Below, one piece after another: positions 25,072 through 34,341 of a DNA stretch of 64,000 nt (position 1 is the first letter of the stretch; the number at the start of each line of letters is the position of its first letter). Made by a program: the position numbers and the translations under genes. The notes below the pieces were generated by a model. That model saw nothing but the letters and a program-made list of their open reading frames with translations. It was not told the DNA's origin and did no database searches. Source of the stretch: HXMU1420-13 sp024742815. Its GTDB lineage: Bacteria; Bacteroidota; Rhodothermia; Balneolales; Balneolaceae. The stretch spans positions 62,001 to 126,000 of the forward strand of contig JANSXX010000010.1 of the NCBI GenBank assembly GCA_024742815.1, in the 5' to 3' direction.

Positions 25072-25611
25072 TTATGTGTTCGTTTCGGCCTGTAACAATT
25101 CGCGAACTTCTGCGCCGATTCCATGCTCAGCTCTGCTTACAGCCACTCTGCCTGAGAGTACAAATTCTTTAATTCCAAATGGTTTAAGTTCGTCGAAGAG
25201 GGCGAAAGCTTCACGTCTGTATCCTGCTTTTTCAATCACCACAAAATTCTTTTCAATAGTTAAAAAACGAGCGGAATGTTCTCTGACGATCCGCTCAACT
25301 TCTAAACCATTTGTAAGTGATTCGGTGGCCAGTTTATATAATGCCAGTTCCTGCTGAACCACTTCCTCTTTTTTGAAATAAGCGGCTTTATGAACTTCCA
25401 CGAGCTTTTCAATTTGTTTAACAACTTTACCCACCAATTCTTCGGTTTCAGTAACTGCAATTGTAAACCGGTAGATATTTTCCATCTCACTTTCAGAAGC
25501 GGTAATACTTTCGATATTGATTTTTCGCTTAGTGAAAATGATGGTAATTCGATGAAGTAATCCAACCGTATTTTCGGTATAAGCGGTAATAGTGAATTCT
25601 CTTTTTTCCAT
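25072..25611 (-). CDS. ilvN: Acetolactate synthase small (regulatory) subunit
   Basis: 179 aa. The N-terminal ACT domain (about 4-75) reads FTITAYTENTVGLLHRITII and INIESITASE, which carries valine feedback. The C-terminal domain (about 90-175) stimulates the catalytic subunit. It follows ilvB in the operon after 120 bases, a gap that includes the small dyad CTCTCTACAGAGAG (25690-25703) and no gene. Confidence 0.92.
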   Translation of the reverse strand: MEKREFTITAYTENTVGLLHRITIIFTKRKINIESITASESEMENIYRFTIAVTETEELVGKVVKQIEKLVEVHKAAYFKKEEVVQQELALYKLATESLTNGLEVERIVREHSARFLTIEKNFVVIEKAGYRREAFALFDELKPFGIKEFVLSGRVAVSRAEHGIGAEVRELLQAETNT

Positions 25612-25731
25612 AATTAATAGAGCTTTAGAAGCTGTGGATAAAATTCGAAAGTCCGTTCTAAGTGAACGTTGGAGTTTAGGAATATATACTCTCTACAGAG
25701 AGCGCTCGGTTGACTACTCAATTCCATATTG

Positions 25732-27471
25732 TCACTCCAATCTGATTTCTGCCACGCCGCTTCCGCTGGGGACCATTGGAAATACGTTGTTTTCTTTTCC
25801 GACCATTACTTCCAAAAAGTAAGCTCCATCGTGATTGATGAATTCGGTTATTGCTTCGTCCAATTTATCCCGTTCGGTAACTTTGTTAGTGGGTATGTAA
25901 TAACCTTTTGCAATAGTTTGGAAATCCGGGTTGATCATTTCAGTTGCGCTGTATCTCTTATCAAAAAAGAGTTGCTGCCATTGCCGTACCATGCCTAAAA
26001 ACTCGTTATTTAATAAGAGAACTTTCACTTTTGCTCTGGTCTGGTAAATCGTGGCAAATTCCTGAATAGTCATTTGAAGTCCGCCATCACCAATTACGGT
26101 AACCACGGTTCGATCAGGCGCTCCAAGTGCTGCTCCCAATCCTGCGGGTAAGCCGAAACCCATCGTACCTAATCCGCCACTGGTAATATTACTTTTCGAT
26201 TGGTTGAATTTAGTGTATCGGCAGGCAACCATCTGGTGTTGGCCTACATCGGTAACTAAAATCGCATCGCCATTGGTTTTTTCATTGATGATGCGAATCA
26301 CTTCGCCCATCGACAATAAATCGGTGGTAGGATGCAATTCGTCCTGAATCACTTTTTCCTGTTCCATCGCATCGCAATCTCTGAATCGCTGCAGCCATTT
26401 ATCATGCGATTTTGGTTCAACAAGCTTAGTAAGCTCTGTTAGCGACTCCTTACAATCTCCCAAAACCGCCACATCGGTTTTCACATTTTTGTCGATTTCA
26501 GCGGGATCAATTTCTAGATGAATCACTTTGGCCTGCTTGGCGTATTTGTCCAGATTTCCGGTTACGCGATCATCAAATCGCATCCCGATGGCAATCAAAA
26601 CATCGCATTCGTTGGTAAGTAGATTAGGCCCATAATTACCATGCATGCCCAACATTCCAACATTCAGTGGATGATCGGTTTCCAAAGCGGAAAGCCCCAT
26701 AATGGTCCATGCCGAAGGGATTCCGGTCTTTTCGATGAAGGTTTTAAATTCTTTCTCGGCATTTCCTAAAATCACGCCTTGTCCGAATAGGATGTAAGGC
26801 CGTTCCGCTTTATTAATCAGATCAGCGGCTTCTTGTACTTTGGTTTGATCCAATTCCGGTACTGGAACATAACTTCGAAGTCCGGTACATTTTTCGTAAT
26901 TGAAATCGAATTCCTGGAACTGTGCATCTTTGGTGATATCGACCAACACCGGGCCCGGTCGCCCTGATTTTGCGATATAAAATGCCTTAGCTAACGCTTC
27001 GGGAATTTCTTCGGCTCGTGTAACTTGTGTATTCCATTTGGTAACCGGCATAGAAATTCCAATTACATCGGTTTCCTGAAAAGCATCCGATCCTAATAAA
27101 GCTGAAGGAACCTGACCGGTGATGCAAACCATAGGAGTGGAGTCGATTTGGGCATCTGCTAAACCGGTGATTAAGTTGGTTGCACCCGGACCGGAAGTTG
27201 CCAGACAAACACCAACTTTACCCGAAGCTCGCGCGTAGCCCTGAGCGGCGTGAGTTGCACCTTGTTCATGGCGGGCTAGTACGTGATGAATTTTATCCTG
27301 ATAATCGTACAAAGAATCGTACACCGGCATAATCGCACCGCCGGGATATCCAAATACAAGATCCACGCCTTCTTGCAGCAAAATCCGGACAACAGCATCT
27401 GCACCGGTAACTCTTTCGGTGGTTTTCGTTGATTTTGTTTCCATATTTGAAGGGGCCTCTATGGTATTCAT
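25732..27471 (-). CDS. ilvB: Acetolactate synthase large (catalytic) subunit
   Basis: 579 aa, a thiamine diphosphate enzyme. It has the N-terminal FGYPGGAIMPVYD and the catalytic Glu in ARHEQGATHAAQGYARASGK, the FAD region in the middle, and the TPP/Mg motif GDGGLQMTIQEF...LLNN near residue 450. It condenses pyruvate with pyruvate or 2-oxobutanoate. It begins 18 bases after ilvD; ATG 27471 or 27444 are both possible starts. Confidence 0.95.
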   Translation of the reverse strand: MNTIEAPSNMETKSTKTTERVTGADAVVRILLQEGVDLVFGYPGGAIMPVYDSLYDYQDKIHHVLARHEQGATHAAQGYARASGKVGVCLATSGPGATNLITGLADAQIDSTPMVCITGQVPSALLGSDAFQETDVIGISMPVTKWNTQVTRAEEIPEALAKAFYIAKSGRPGPVLVDITKDAQFQEFDFNYEKCTGLRSYVPVPELDQTKVQEAADLINKAERPYILFGQGVILGNAEKEFKTFIEKTGIPSAWTIMGLSALETDHPLNVGMLGMHGNYGPNLLTNECDVLIAIGMRFDDRVTGNLDKYAKQAKVIHLEIDPAEIDKNVKTDVAVLGDCKESLTELTKLVEPKSHDKWLQRFRDCDAMEQEKVIQDELHPTTDLLSMGEVIRIINEKTNGDAILVTDVGQHQMVACRYTKFNQSKSNITSGGLGTMGFGLPAGLGAALGAPDRTVVTVIGDGGLQMTIQEFATIYQTRAKVKVLLLNNEFLGMVRQWQQLFFDKRYSATEMINPDFQTIAKGYYIPTNKVTERDKLDEAITEFINHDGAYFLEVMVGKENNVFPMVPSGSGVAEIRLE

Positions 27472-27489
27472 AATTGTGTGCCGTTTGGA

Positions 27490-29169
27490 TTAAAACTCGT
27501 CGGTAACGCAGCCTTCAGATGCTGAGCTAACGGTTTTGGCATATTTGTACAAGGTTCCACTTTTTGCTTTAAGCGGTGGTTCTTGCCATTGTTTTCTTCT
27601 GGATGCGAGTTCTGCATCATTAATTTCAATTTCAATTTCATTGGATTCTGCATCAATACGAATGGGGTCACCGTTTTGCACTAAGGCGATGTTGCCACCA
27701 ACCTGAGCTTCCGGAGTTACATGCCCAACAACGAAGCCGTGCGATCCACCCGAGAATCTTCCGTCGGTAATCAATGCAACTTCCTTGCCAAGTCCTGCGC
27801 CCATGATGGCGGAGGTTGGTTTTAGCATTTCAGGCATTCCCGGACCGCCTTTAGGCCCCACATAACGGATAATTATTACCTCGCCTTTACGAACTTTTCC
27901 GCTTCGGATGCCCTCATTCGCTTCTTCTTCGCTGTTAAAAACCCGGGCAGGACCGCTAAATCGAACTCCTTCTTTTCCGGTGATTTTGGCAACGGCGCCT
28001 TCACTTGCAAGGTTTCCATATAAAATCTGGATATGGCCGTTTTCTTTGATCGGTTGATCCACAGGTCGGATCACATCCTGATCGATTTGTAATCTATCCA
28101 CTTCGGCTAAATTCTCAGCAATTGTTTTTCCGGTAACGGTGAGGCAATCGCCATGCAACATGTTGTTTTCAAGCATGAATTTCATTACTGCCGGAATGCC
28201 GCCTACTTTGTGTAAATCTTCCATCACATAACGTCCACTTGGCTTCAAATCACCTAAAAAAGGAGTTTCGTCACTGATTTTCTGAAAATCTTTAAGAGTG
28301 AATTCTATGCCAGCTGTTTTTGCAATAGCCAGTAAATGAAGCACGGCGTTGGTAGATCCACCAAGAACGGTGATTAATCGAAAAGCATTTTCCAGCGACT
28401 TTTTGGTGAGAATGTCTTTCGGTTTTAAATCTTTTTTGAGCAACTCAATTAAGTGTGTTCCAACTGCTTCACATTCGAGCACTTTTTCGGCAGCGTTTGC
28501 AGGATTGGACGCATTGTAAGGGAGTGCCATCCCCATTGCTTCAATTGCCGATGCCATGGTATTTGCGGTGTACATTCCACCACAAGCTCCAGGTCCGGGG
28601 CAGGCATTCATCACAATATCTTTGAATTCCTGATCATCAATAGAGCCCGAAACTTTTTGTCCCCAAGCTTCAAATGCCGAAACAACATCTAGTTTTTGTC
28701 CATTATGATAGCCCGGCGCAATGGTTCCACCATACACTAGAATTGCTGGTCGGTTAACACGCAGCATGGCCATTAAAGCGCCCGGCATATTTTTATCGCA
28801 TCCAACAATGGCAACCATGGCATCATAGCTCATTCCTTCAACCACTGATTCCATCGAATCTGCGATGATATCACGTGAAGGGAGAGAATACCGCATTCCG
28901 GGTGTTCCCATCGAAATGCCGTCGCTAATTCCAATGGTATTAAAGATCAAACCGGTTTGTTGATTGGTGTTAACACCACGTTTTACATGTACTGCTAAAT
29001 CATTAAGGTGCATGTTGCACGGATTACCTTCGTAGCCTGTGCTTGCGATACCAACGAGTGGTTTATTCAGGTCTTCATCATTTAAACCGAGTGCATGAAG
29101 CATTGCCTGTGCAGCCGGTTGTGAACCGTCTTGAGTTATCTGTTTACTGTATTTATTTAATTCCGCCAT
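27490..29169 (-). CDS. ilvD: Dihydroxy-acid dehydratase
   Basis: 559 aa. Cluster and active-site motifs are GCDKNMPGA (about 121) and NACPGPGACGGMYTANTM (about 192), with PGMPEML and DGRFSGG in the C-terminal half. It dehydrates dihydroxy acids to 2-oxo acids, the third common step of isoleucine and valine synthesis. I start it at ATG 29169 (MAELNKYSKQIT), the normal family start. An in-frame ATG at 29217 would translate across the attenuator terminator and is an artefact. First structural gene of ilvDBNC. Confidence 0.95.
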   Translation of the reverse strand: MAELNKYSKQITQDGSQPAAQAMLHALGLNDEDLNKPLVGIASTGYEGNPCNMHLNDLAVHVKRGVNTNQQTGLIFNTIGISDGISMGTPGMRYSLPSRDIIADSMESVVEGMSYDAMVAIVGCDKNMPGALMAMLRVNRPAILVYGGTIAPGYHNGQKLDVVSAFEAWGQKVSGSIDDQEFKDIVMNACPGPGACGGMYTANTMASAIEAMGMALPYNASNPANAAEKVLECEAVGTHLIELLKKDLKPKDILTKKSLENAFRLITVLGGSTNAVLHLLAIAKTAGIEFTLKDFQKISDETPFLGDLKPSGRYVMEDLHKVGGIPAVMKFMLENNMLHGDCLTVTGKTIAENLAEVDRLQIDQDVIRPVDQPIKENGHIQILYGNLASEGAVAKITGKEGVRFSGPARVFNSEEEANEGIRSGKVRKGEVIIIRYVGPKGGPGMPEMLKPTSAIMGAGLGKEVALITDGRFSGGSHGFVVGHVTPEAQVGGNIALVQNGDPIRIDAESNEIEIEINDAELASRRKQWQEPPLKAKSGTLYKYAKTVSSASEGCVTDEF

Positions 29170-29184
29170 AGATGATGCATGTTC

Positions 29185-29214
29185 AAAAAAAAAGCCTTCC
29201 GTTCCGGGAAGGCT
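29185..29214 (-). terminator. Attenuator terminator upstream of ilvD
   Basis: On the minus strand AGCCTTCC (29214-29207) and GGAAGGCT (29200-29193) form an 8-bp stem with a 6-base loop, followed by nine U (29193-29185). It ends 16 bases before ilvD. Its ascending arm overlaps a segment that can instead pair with the leader peptide region. Confidence 0.93.
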
Positions 29215-29299
29215 CATTTTGTAGTAATCGTAACATTAACAAATAGCATTCCCGGATCGGTTTATGTAACCAATAACGTTAATAATGACCACAGGAATG
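29203..29299 (-). promoter_or_regulatory. Alternative RNA pairings of the ilv attenuator
   Basis: Three pairings are mutually exclusive. Segment 1 (29299-29292, CATTCCTG) pairs with segment 2 (29254-29247, CGGGAATG; one G-U). Segment 2 (29256-29249, TCCGGGAA) pairs perfectly over 8 bases with segment 3 (29210-29203, TTCCCGGA). Segment 3 overlaps the terminator stem formed with segment 4 (29200-29193). A ribosome stalled in the Ile/Val codons would mask segment 1, let 2:3 form and prevent termination. Confidence 0.85.
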
Positions 29300-29313
29300 A
29301 CAGAGTTCTTCAT
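29236..29313 (-). CDS. ilvL: ilv operon leader peptide
   Basis: A 25-codon frame, ATG 29313 to TAA 29236, that I translate as MKNSVIPVVIINVIGYINRS followed by GNAIC. Ten of 25 residues are Ile or Val, eight of them packed in residues 5-14; there is no Leu. It lies 22 bases before the attenuator terminator stem of ilvD. Its own sequence contains RNA segments 1 and 2 of the attenuator. The expected role is sensing charged tRNA-Ile and tRNA-Val, not making a functional product. Confidence 0.88.
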   Translation of the reverse strand: MKNSVIPVVIINVIGYINRSGNAIC

Positions 29314-29340
29314 GAGTGAGTTTTTTTATCTGAGAGCAAA

Positions 29341-29368
29341 GAAATAGCTATTCGTTGGGAATCGCAAA
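29341..29368 (-). promoter_or_regulatory. Possible ilv operon promoter
   Basis: Minus-strand TTTGCGA (near 29368-29362) and TATTTC (29346-29341) with about 15-16 bases between are the best promoter-like pair upstream of the ilvL leader. The spacing and -10 are imperfect, so this is tentative. Confidence 0.25.
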
Positions 29369-29424
29369 GTAAAAAGAGAATAAATCTGAATAAAAATGGG
29401 ATGCCCAACCTTTTACTTAGATCA

Positions 29425-30963
29425 TTATCTTCGATGAAAACGCTGTTTAATGATATCCTGAATGGGTTTTCCATCAATTTTAGATTCCAGCCATCCTATG
29501 ATGTCCAAGTACAAAAATGCCCGGCGCTGATAGGGTTGATCCTGAATTTGTTGCAGACGATCTCGTAGTTTAATGAATTCTTTTTTTAGATAATCGGGAC
29601 GAACAGAGCTTAGATTTCGTAGGAATTTGAGAATTTCTTCCTGAACCGAGTTCAGATCATTCATTTTACGAATGAAGCGGTAGGTACTTCGAACCTGATA
29701 CTCTACCAAGATCTGATTCCCAAGTTCAAAGTGAGCAATCAGGCTTAATATTCGGGCAAAACAATGGATGTCTTCACGAAGTCTGGGATCAGGATAGTTG
29801 ATTATTTTATTGAGATAGGTGATGCAGGTTTTGAATTTGCCGGCTCCAAAAAACAAACAGGCGATTTTGTAATAAAAAACGAGTACCCGATGTGAATCTA
29901 TTTTGTGCTGATACTTTTCAATCTGTTTCTCCAGTTGTGTGACGATAGATAAACCATCAACGAACTGCCCATTCATGAAATAGCTGTTGATCTTACTCGT
30001 GTAGTAATATTGGAATCCTAAGGTTTCAAGATTTTCATTAGAACGCACCGGTGGATTTTGAACAAATTCCTCCAGTTGATGCATTACTTCGTCATGTTTT
30101 TGCGGATGTCCTAAAATGAACAAAGCTTCGAGTAAAACATGCATGCCTTTTAAGTACCAGATCGGCTCCAGTTCCAACATCTCCCGATTAGTGTGAAACA
30201 GCTCTACCCATTTTTGGGCGTATCGGTACTGCATCAAAAAATCCTGTACGATTAAACTGTACCAGGCATGCGATACATTGTAGTAGAGCTCATCGAAAAA
30301 GTCGGTATCATTTAGATCGATTTGTTTAAGGGCATTCTCGAAGAACTTCTTAGTGATGTCATAATCGCGCTCATTTCGAACATGTCCTGCTTTTATGTAA
30401 ATCCCGTATAATCGCAACGAAAGATTTGATAGTGCATGATACCTCTCCACCGATTTTACCGATTCTTCGGTTTGTTCGATCAGCTCGTCGGCCCGATTTC
30501 GCAAACTTCGAGTGATATACTGCGATTCGATAAGCTTTTCGAATCCCAAAATTTCAGTAGTTAAAGTAATTCGATGGTTATGAGCTGATAACTGCTTGGC
30601 TTTATCCAGAATTTTAAGGCTCTGTTTGTACAATCCTTTATCGTACAGAATTCTCGCATAATCGATCTGCTCGCGTAATTGAATATCGATATTATGGTTG
30701 GTGTAATTGAGCCGAAGACTCGTAAGAATCTGTTTGTAGAGATGTGCTTTAAGATTCGAAAACTGTGCTTTTTTTAAATCATTGATCTTAGAACAGATTA
30801 CATCTTCGTCGTACTCTTTCGCTTTATCAATGGCATCAAACAACTGAATAAATTTCGCATCCGAAGAGCTTGTGCGAGTGGCATAAATCTTAAATGACCG
30901 TTTTTCAGCCTTAGTAAGCGATTTTATTAACTGATAAAGATGGTCGTTTGGTTGGTTGGGCAT
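29425..30963 (-). CDS. Conserved helical-repeat protein, function unknown
   Basis: 512 aa, no signal or membrane segment. It is almost entirely alpha-helical with TPR-like pairs, for example ARILYDKGLYKQSLKILDKA near 105 and FFENALKQIDLND near 212, and is rich in Leu, Tyr and basic residues. The N-terminus (LIKSLTKAEKRSFKIYATRT) recalls a conserved Bacteroidota cytoplasmic family of unknown role. It sits between the ilv and leu operons but shares no obvious enzyme function with them. It starts 15 bases from an AT-rich dyad (30975-30990). Confidence 0.6.
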   Translation of the reverse strand: MPNQPNDHLYQLIKSLTKAEKRSFKIYATRTSSSDAKFIQLFDAIDKAKEYDEDVICSKINDLKKAQFSNLKAHLYKQILTSLRLNYTNHNIDIQLREQIDYARILYDKGLYKQSLKILDKAKQLSAHNHRITLTTEILGFEKLIESQYITRSLRNRADELIEQTEESVKSVERYHALSNLSLRLYGIYIKAGHVRNERDYDITKKFFENALKQIDLNDTDFFDELYYNVSHAWYSLIVQDFLMQYRYAQKWVELFHTNREMLELEPIWYLKGMHVLLEALFILGHPQKHDEVMHQLEEFVQNPPVRSNENLETLGFQYYYTSKINSYFMNGQFVDGLSIVTQLEKQIEKYQHKIDSHRVLVFYYKIACLFFGAGKFKTCITYLNKIINYPDPRLREDIHCFARILSLIAHFELGNQILVEYQVRSTYRFIRKMNDLNSVQEEILKFLRNLSSVRPDYLKKEFIKLRDRLQQIQDQPYQRRAFLYLDIIGWLESKIDGKPIQDIIKQRFHRR

Positions 30964-30974
30964 TGTAATTAATT

Positions 30975-30990
30975 AGATATAAAAATATCT
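30975..30990. promoter_or_regulatory. AT-rich dyad in the divergent 29425/leuA intergenic region
   Basis: AGATAT-AAAA-ATATCT is a perfect 6-bp dyad, 12 bases upstream of the 512-aa gene and 178 bases before leuA. It could be an operator. The rest of this 204-base gap shows no other feature I can support. Confidence 0.3.
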
Positions 30991-31167
30991 ATATCCAAAA
31001 TAAAATGAGTGAGTTAACAATGGTGTCCTGCATCATATACCAATTTGGGTGTTGTAATATAATTAGATTGCGGTTTCGGATAATTTAAGAGCGATTCTAA
31101 TTTCTGCGACAATCACTTACACCTCAAACGGTAAGTAGAAGTCTAAAAATCAGCAATCAACAGACAA

Positions 31168-32331
31168 ATGCCAAACAAACGCATTCAAATATTCGACACC
31201 ACACTACGCGACGGAGAACAAGTCCCGGGCTGTCAGCTCAATACGGACGAAAAGATCGAAGTAGCACTGGCGCTGGAAGCGTTGGGTGTAGATGTAATGG
31301 AAGTTGGATTTCCGATTTCAAGTCCGGGCGATTTCCATTCTGTTCATAAAATTGCTCAAATAATTAAAAATACTACCGTTTGTGCTCTTTCGCGTGCTGT
31401 ACCGAAAGACATCGAAGTAGCAGCTCAAGCATTAAAAGGAGCTGCACGACCACGCATTCATACCGGAATTGGAACCTCTGATAGCCATATCTACGATAAA
31501 CTTAAAAGTACCCGCGAAAAAGTAATTGAACGGGGCGTTGCTGCTGTAAAATTGGCTAAAAGTTTTGTAGAAGATGTAGAGTTTTATGCGGAGGATGCCG
31601 GAAGAACCAACAATGAGTTTCTTGCGAAAGTAATTGAAGCTGCTATTGCTGCCGGCGCAACCGTCGTAAATATCCCGGATACTACCGGTTACTGCTTACC
31701 ATGGCAATACGGTGAAAAGATCAAATTCCTAAAAGAGAATGTGAAGGGTATCGACAAAGCCATCATATCTACTCACTGCCACAACGATTTAGGATTGGCC
31801 ACGGCTAATTCGATTGCCGGGGTTGTGAACGGGGCTGGTCAAATAGAGTGTACCATAAATGGTATAGGAGAACGTGCCGGAAATGCATCGTTAGAAGAAG
31901 TTGTGATGATTATGCGTCAGCATCAGGATTTGAATCACGATACCGGTATTAATACACGGTGTTTAAAAGCAACGAGTGAATTGGTAGCAACAAAAATGCG
32001 TATGCCGGTTCAACCCAACAAAGCCATCGTTGGCTCTAATGCTTTTGCACATTCATCCGGAATTCATCAGGATGGAGTCATCAAAAAAAGAGAGACTTAC
32101 GAAATCATAGATCCGAATGAAGTTGGGGTAAATGAATCTTCTATCGTTTTAACCGCCCGAAGTGGCCGTGCAGCATTGAATTACCGAGCAAAAAAACTAG
32201 GGTTTAATGTCACCCGAGAAGACATGGAAGGATATTATCAGGAATTTCTAAACATCGCCGACGAGAAAAAAGTAGTGCAGGATGAAGATCTGATTTCACT
32301 ATTTTCAAAAACAGAGGTAAAGTCGGCTTAA
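31168..32331 (+). CDS. leuA: 2-isopropylmalate synthase, short form
   Basis: 387 aa. The DRE-TIM barrel has the signature FDTTLRDGEQVPG (9-21) and metal ligands in STHCHNDLGLA (about 202), followed by GIGERAGNASLEEV. It ends soon after the linker region (FAHSSGIHQDG) and lacks the roughly 120-residue LeuA allosteric domain of full-length enzymes, as is usual in Bacteroidota. It condenses 2-oxoisovalerate with acetyl-CoA. Citramalate or homocitrate synthase is a less likely reading given leuCDB directly downstream. First gene of leuACDB. Confidence 0.9.
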   Translation: MPNKRIQIFDTTLRDGEQVPGCQLNTDEKIEVALALEALGVDVMEVGFPISSPGDFHSVHKIAQIIKNTTVCALSRAVPKDIEVAAQALKGAARPRIHTGIGTSDSHIYDKLKSTREKVIERGVAAVKLAKSFVEDVEFYAEDAGRTNNEFLAKVIEAAIAAGATVVNIPDTTGYCLPWQYGEKIKFLKENVKGIDKAIISTHCHNDLGLATANSIAGVVNGAGQIECTINGIGERAGNASLEEVVMIMRQHQDLNHDTGINTRCLKATSELVATKMRMPVQPNKAIVGSNAFAHSSGIHQDGVIKKRETYEIIDPNEVGVNESSIVLTARSGRAALNYRAKKLGFNVTREDMEGYYQEFLNIADEKKVVQDEDLISLFSKTEVKSA

Positions 32332-32334
32332 TTT

Positions 32335-33744
32335 ATGGGAAAAACACTTTTTGAGAAGGTTTGGAACCGTCATGTTGTGTCGGAAGTGGATGGCGGACAA
32401 GAGATTGTTTACATCGATCGGCATTTTATTCATGAGGTAACTAGTCCGCAAGCATTTGATGGAATCCGGAATCGAGGTATTGGTCTATTTCGAAAAGATC
32501 GAATTGTTGCAACGGCTGATCATAACGTGCCCACCAAAGATCAGCATCTGCCCATCAAGGATTTTTTAAGCAAACATCAGGTAGATACCCTAACCAAAAA
32601 TTGCGAAGAATTTGGAATCGATTTGTACGGACTTGGACATCCTTTTCAAGGAATCGTACATGTAATTGGCCCCGAACTTGGAATAACTAAACCGGGAATG
32701 ACCATTGTTTGTGGTGACAGCCACACATCAACGCATGGAGCTTTTGGAACCATTGCTTTCGGGATTGGAACGTCGCAGGTTGAACAAGTGATGGCTACTC
32801 AATGTTTGTTACTTCAGCGTCCGAAAACGATGCGCATCACCATTGAAGGAACATTGCAGAAGGGAGTATTTTCGAAGGATTTGATTCTCTACATCATTTC
32901 GAAATTGGGTACAGCCGGTGGTACCGGATATTTCGTGGAATATGCCGGATCTGCCATTCGTTCGCTTTCGATGGAAGCCAGAATGACGATATGTAACATG
33001 AGTATAGAAATGGGCGCAAGAGGTGGAATGATTGCCCCCGATGAAACTACCTTTGATTACATTAAAGGTCGGAAACACGCTCCGAAAGGAGAAGATTGGG
33101 AAAAAGCTGTAGAATACTGGAGTAGTTTATTTTCGGATGAGGATGCTGTTTTTGACGCAGAATTTAATTTTGATGCGGGTGAAATCGAACCGATGATAAC
33201 CTATGGGACCAATCCCGGAATGGGAATTGGAATCACTCAAAAAGTCCCAACTTCATCTCAAGTTGCAAGTCCAGAATCTCTGAAAAAGTCGCTGGTTTAT
33301 ATGGGACTGAATGAAGGAGAAACTCTGATCGGGAAGTCTATCGATCATGTTTTTATTGGCAGTTGTACCAATAGCCGAATAGAAGATCTTCGGATTGTAG
33401 CGGAGTTTGTTAAAGGGAAAAAGAAAGCAGAAAACGTGACAGCCATGATCGTACCCGGTTCGAAACAGGTAGAAGAACAAGCCCGGAAAGAAGGATTACA
33501 TCAAATTCTGGAAGAGGCCGGTTTCGAATTACGAGAACCTGGTTGTTCGGCTTGTTTAGGCATGAACGACGATAAAATCCCGAAAGGGGAATATTGCGTT
33601 TCCACATCCAATCGAAATTTTGAAGGAAGACAAGGGCCGGGCGCTCGAACTATGTTGGTAAGTCCGCTAACAGCTGCGGTAATAGCCGTAGAAGGTAAAA
33701 TATCGGATGCCCGAAACTATATTGGTGCGGAGGTACCTGCCTGA
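32335..33744 (+). CDS. leuC: 3-isopropylmalate dehydratase large subunit
   Basis: 469 aa, aconitase superfamily. The [4Fe-4S] ligands are C in GSCTNSRIEDL (about 342) and the two Cys in CSACLGMN (about 403 and 406). HxSTHGAFGT-type motifs lie near 125. It isomerises 2- to 3-isopropylmalate together with LeuD. It begins 3 bases after leuA and overlaps the leuD start by one base. Confidence 0.95.
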   Translation: MGKTLFEKVWNRHVVSEVDGGQEIVYIDRHFIHEVTSPQAFDGIRNRGIGLFRKDRIVATADHNVPTKDQHLPIKDFLSKHQVDTLTKNCEEFGIDLYGLGHPFQGIVHVIGPELGITKPGMTIVCGDSHTSTHGAFGTIAFGIGTSQVEQVMATQCLLLQRPKTMRITIEGTLQKGVFSKDLILYIISKLGTAGGTGYFVEYAGSAIRSLSMEARMTICNMSIEMGARGGMIAPDETTFDYIKGRKHAPKGEDWEKAVEYWSSLFSDEDAVFDAEFNFDAGEIEPMITYGTNPGMGIGITQKVPTSSQVASPESLKKSLVYMGLNEGETLIGKSIDHVFIGSCTNSRIEDLRIVAEFVKGKKKAENVTAMIVPGSKQVEEQARKEGLHQILEEAGFELREPGCSACLGMNDDKIPKGEYCVSTSNRNFEGRQGPGARTMLVSPLTAAVIAVEGKISDARNYIGAEVPA

Positions 33745-34337
33745 TGGAAAAATTCGGAATACTTGAATCCACGGTTGTTCCTATTAAAGTGAAAGACATT
33801 GATACCGATCAAATCATCCCTGCTCGTTTTTTGAAAGCGACTTCAAGAGAAGGATTTGGCGAAAACTTATTTCGGGATTGGCGCTTTGATGAACAAGGAA
33901 AGCCAAAGCCTGATTTTGTTCTAAACTCAGATCGATACTCAGGGTCTATTCTTGTAGCTGACGAAAATTTTGGATGTGGATCAAGCCGGGAGCACGCAGC
34001 ATGGGCTTTGGTGGATTATGGGTTCAGAGCTGTTGTTTCCAGTTATTTCGCAGATATTTTCAAGGGAAATGCACTAAATAACGGTCTACTTCCTGTGCAG
34101 GTGAGTCAGGAGTTTTTGAAAGAGATTTTTAAACATACCGAGGAAAATCCTCAGCAATATTTACTCATTAATCTACCCGATCAAACCATATCAATATCAG
34201 AAACAGAGTTTTCTGAGCAATTTGAAATCAACCCTTACAAAAAAATGTGTATGCTGAATGGCTACGATGATATTGATTTTTTATTGAGCAAAAAGGCCGA
34301 TATTGAAGCATTCGAGAAGCAGCACATAGAATTTTAG
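33744..34337 (+). CDS. leuD: 3-isopropylmalate dehydratase small subunit
   Basis: 197 aa. It shows the swivel-domain motifs DTDQIIPARFLKA (about 19-31), the FGCGSSREHAAWAL loop (about 74-87) and ILKGNALNNGLLP-like downstream sequence. It is the partner of LeuC, with the two genes joined by a TGATG overlap, and precedes leuB by 4 bases. Confidence 0.95.
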   Translation: MEKFGILESTVVPIKVKDIDTDQIIPARFLKATSREGFGENLFRDWRFDEQGKPKPDFVLNSDRYSGSILVADENFGCGSSREHAAWALVDYGFRAVVSSYFADIFKGNALNNGLLPVQVSQEFLKEIFKHTEENPQQYLLINLPDQTISISETEFSEQFEINPYKKMCMLNGYDDIDFLLSKKADIEAFEKQHIEF

Positions 34338-34341
34338 GAGC

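Noticed and set aside
29170..29217. N-terminal extension of ilvD starting at ATG 29217
   Set aside because: It is encoded across the terminator stem and U-run of the attenuator, and the added residues do not match IlvD proteins. ATG 29169 gives the usual start.
31005..31088. A 27-codon frame ahead of leuA, seen as a possible Leu leader peptide
   Set aside because: Only two of 27 residues are Leu, and no terminator hairpin follows before leuA at 31168. It is not supported as an attenuator.
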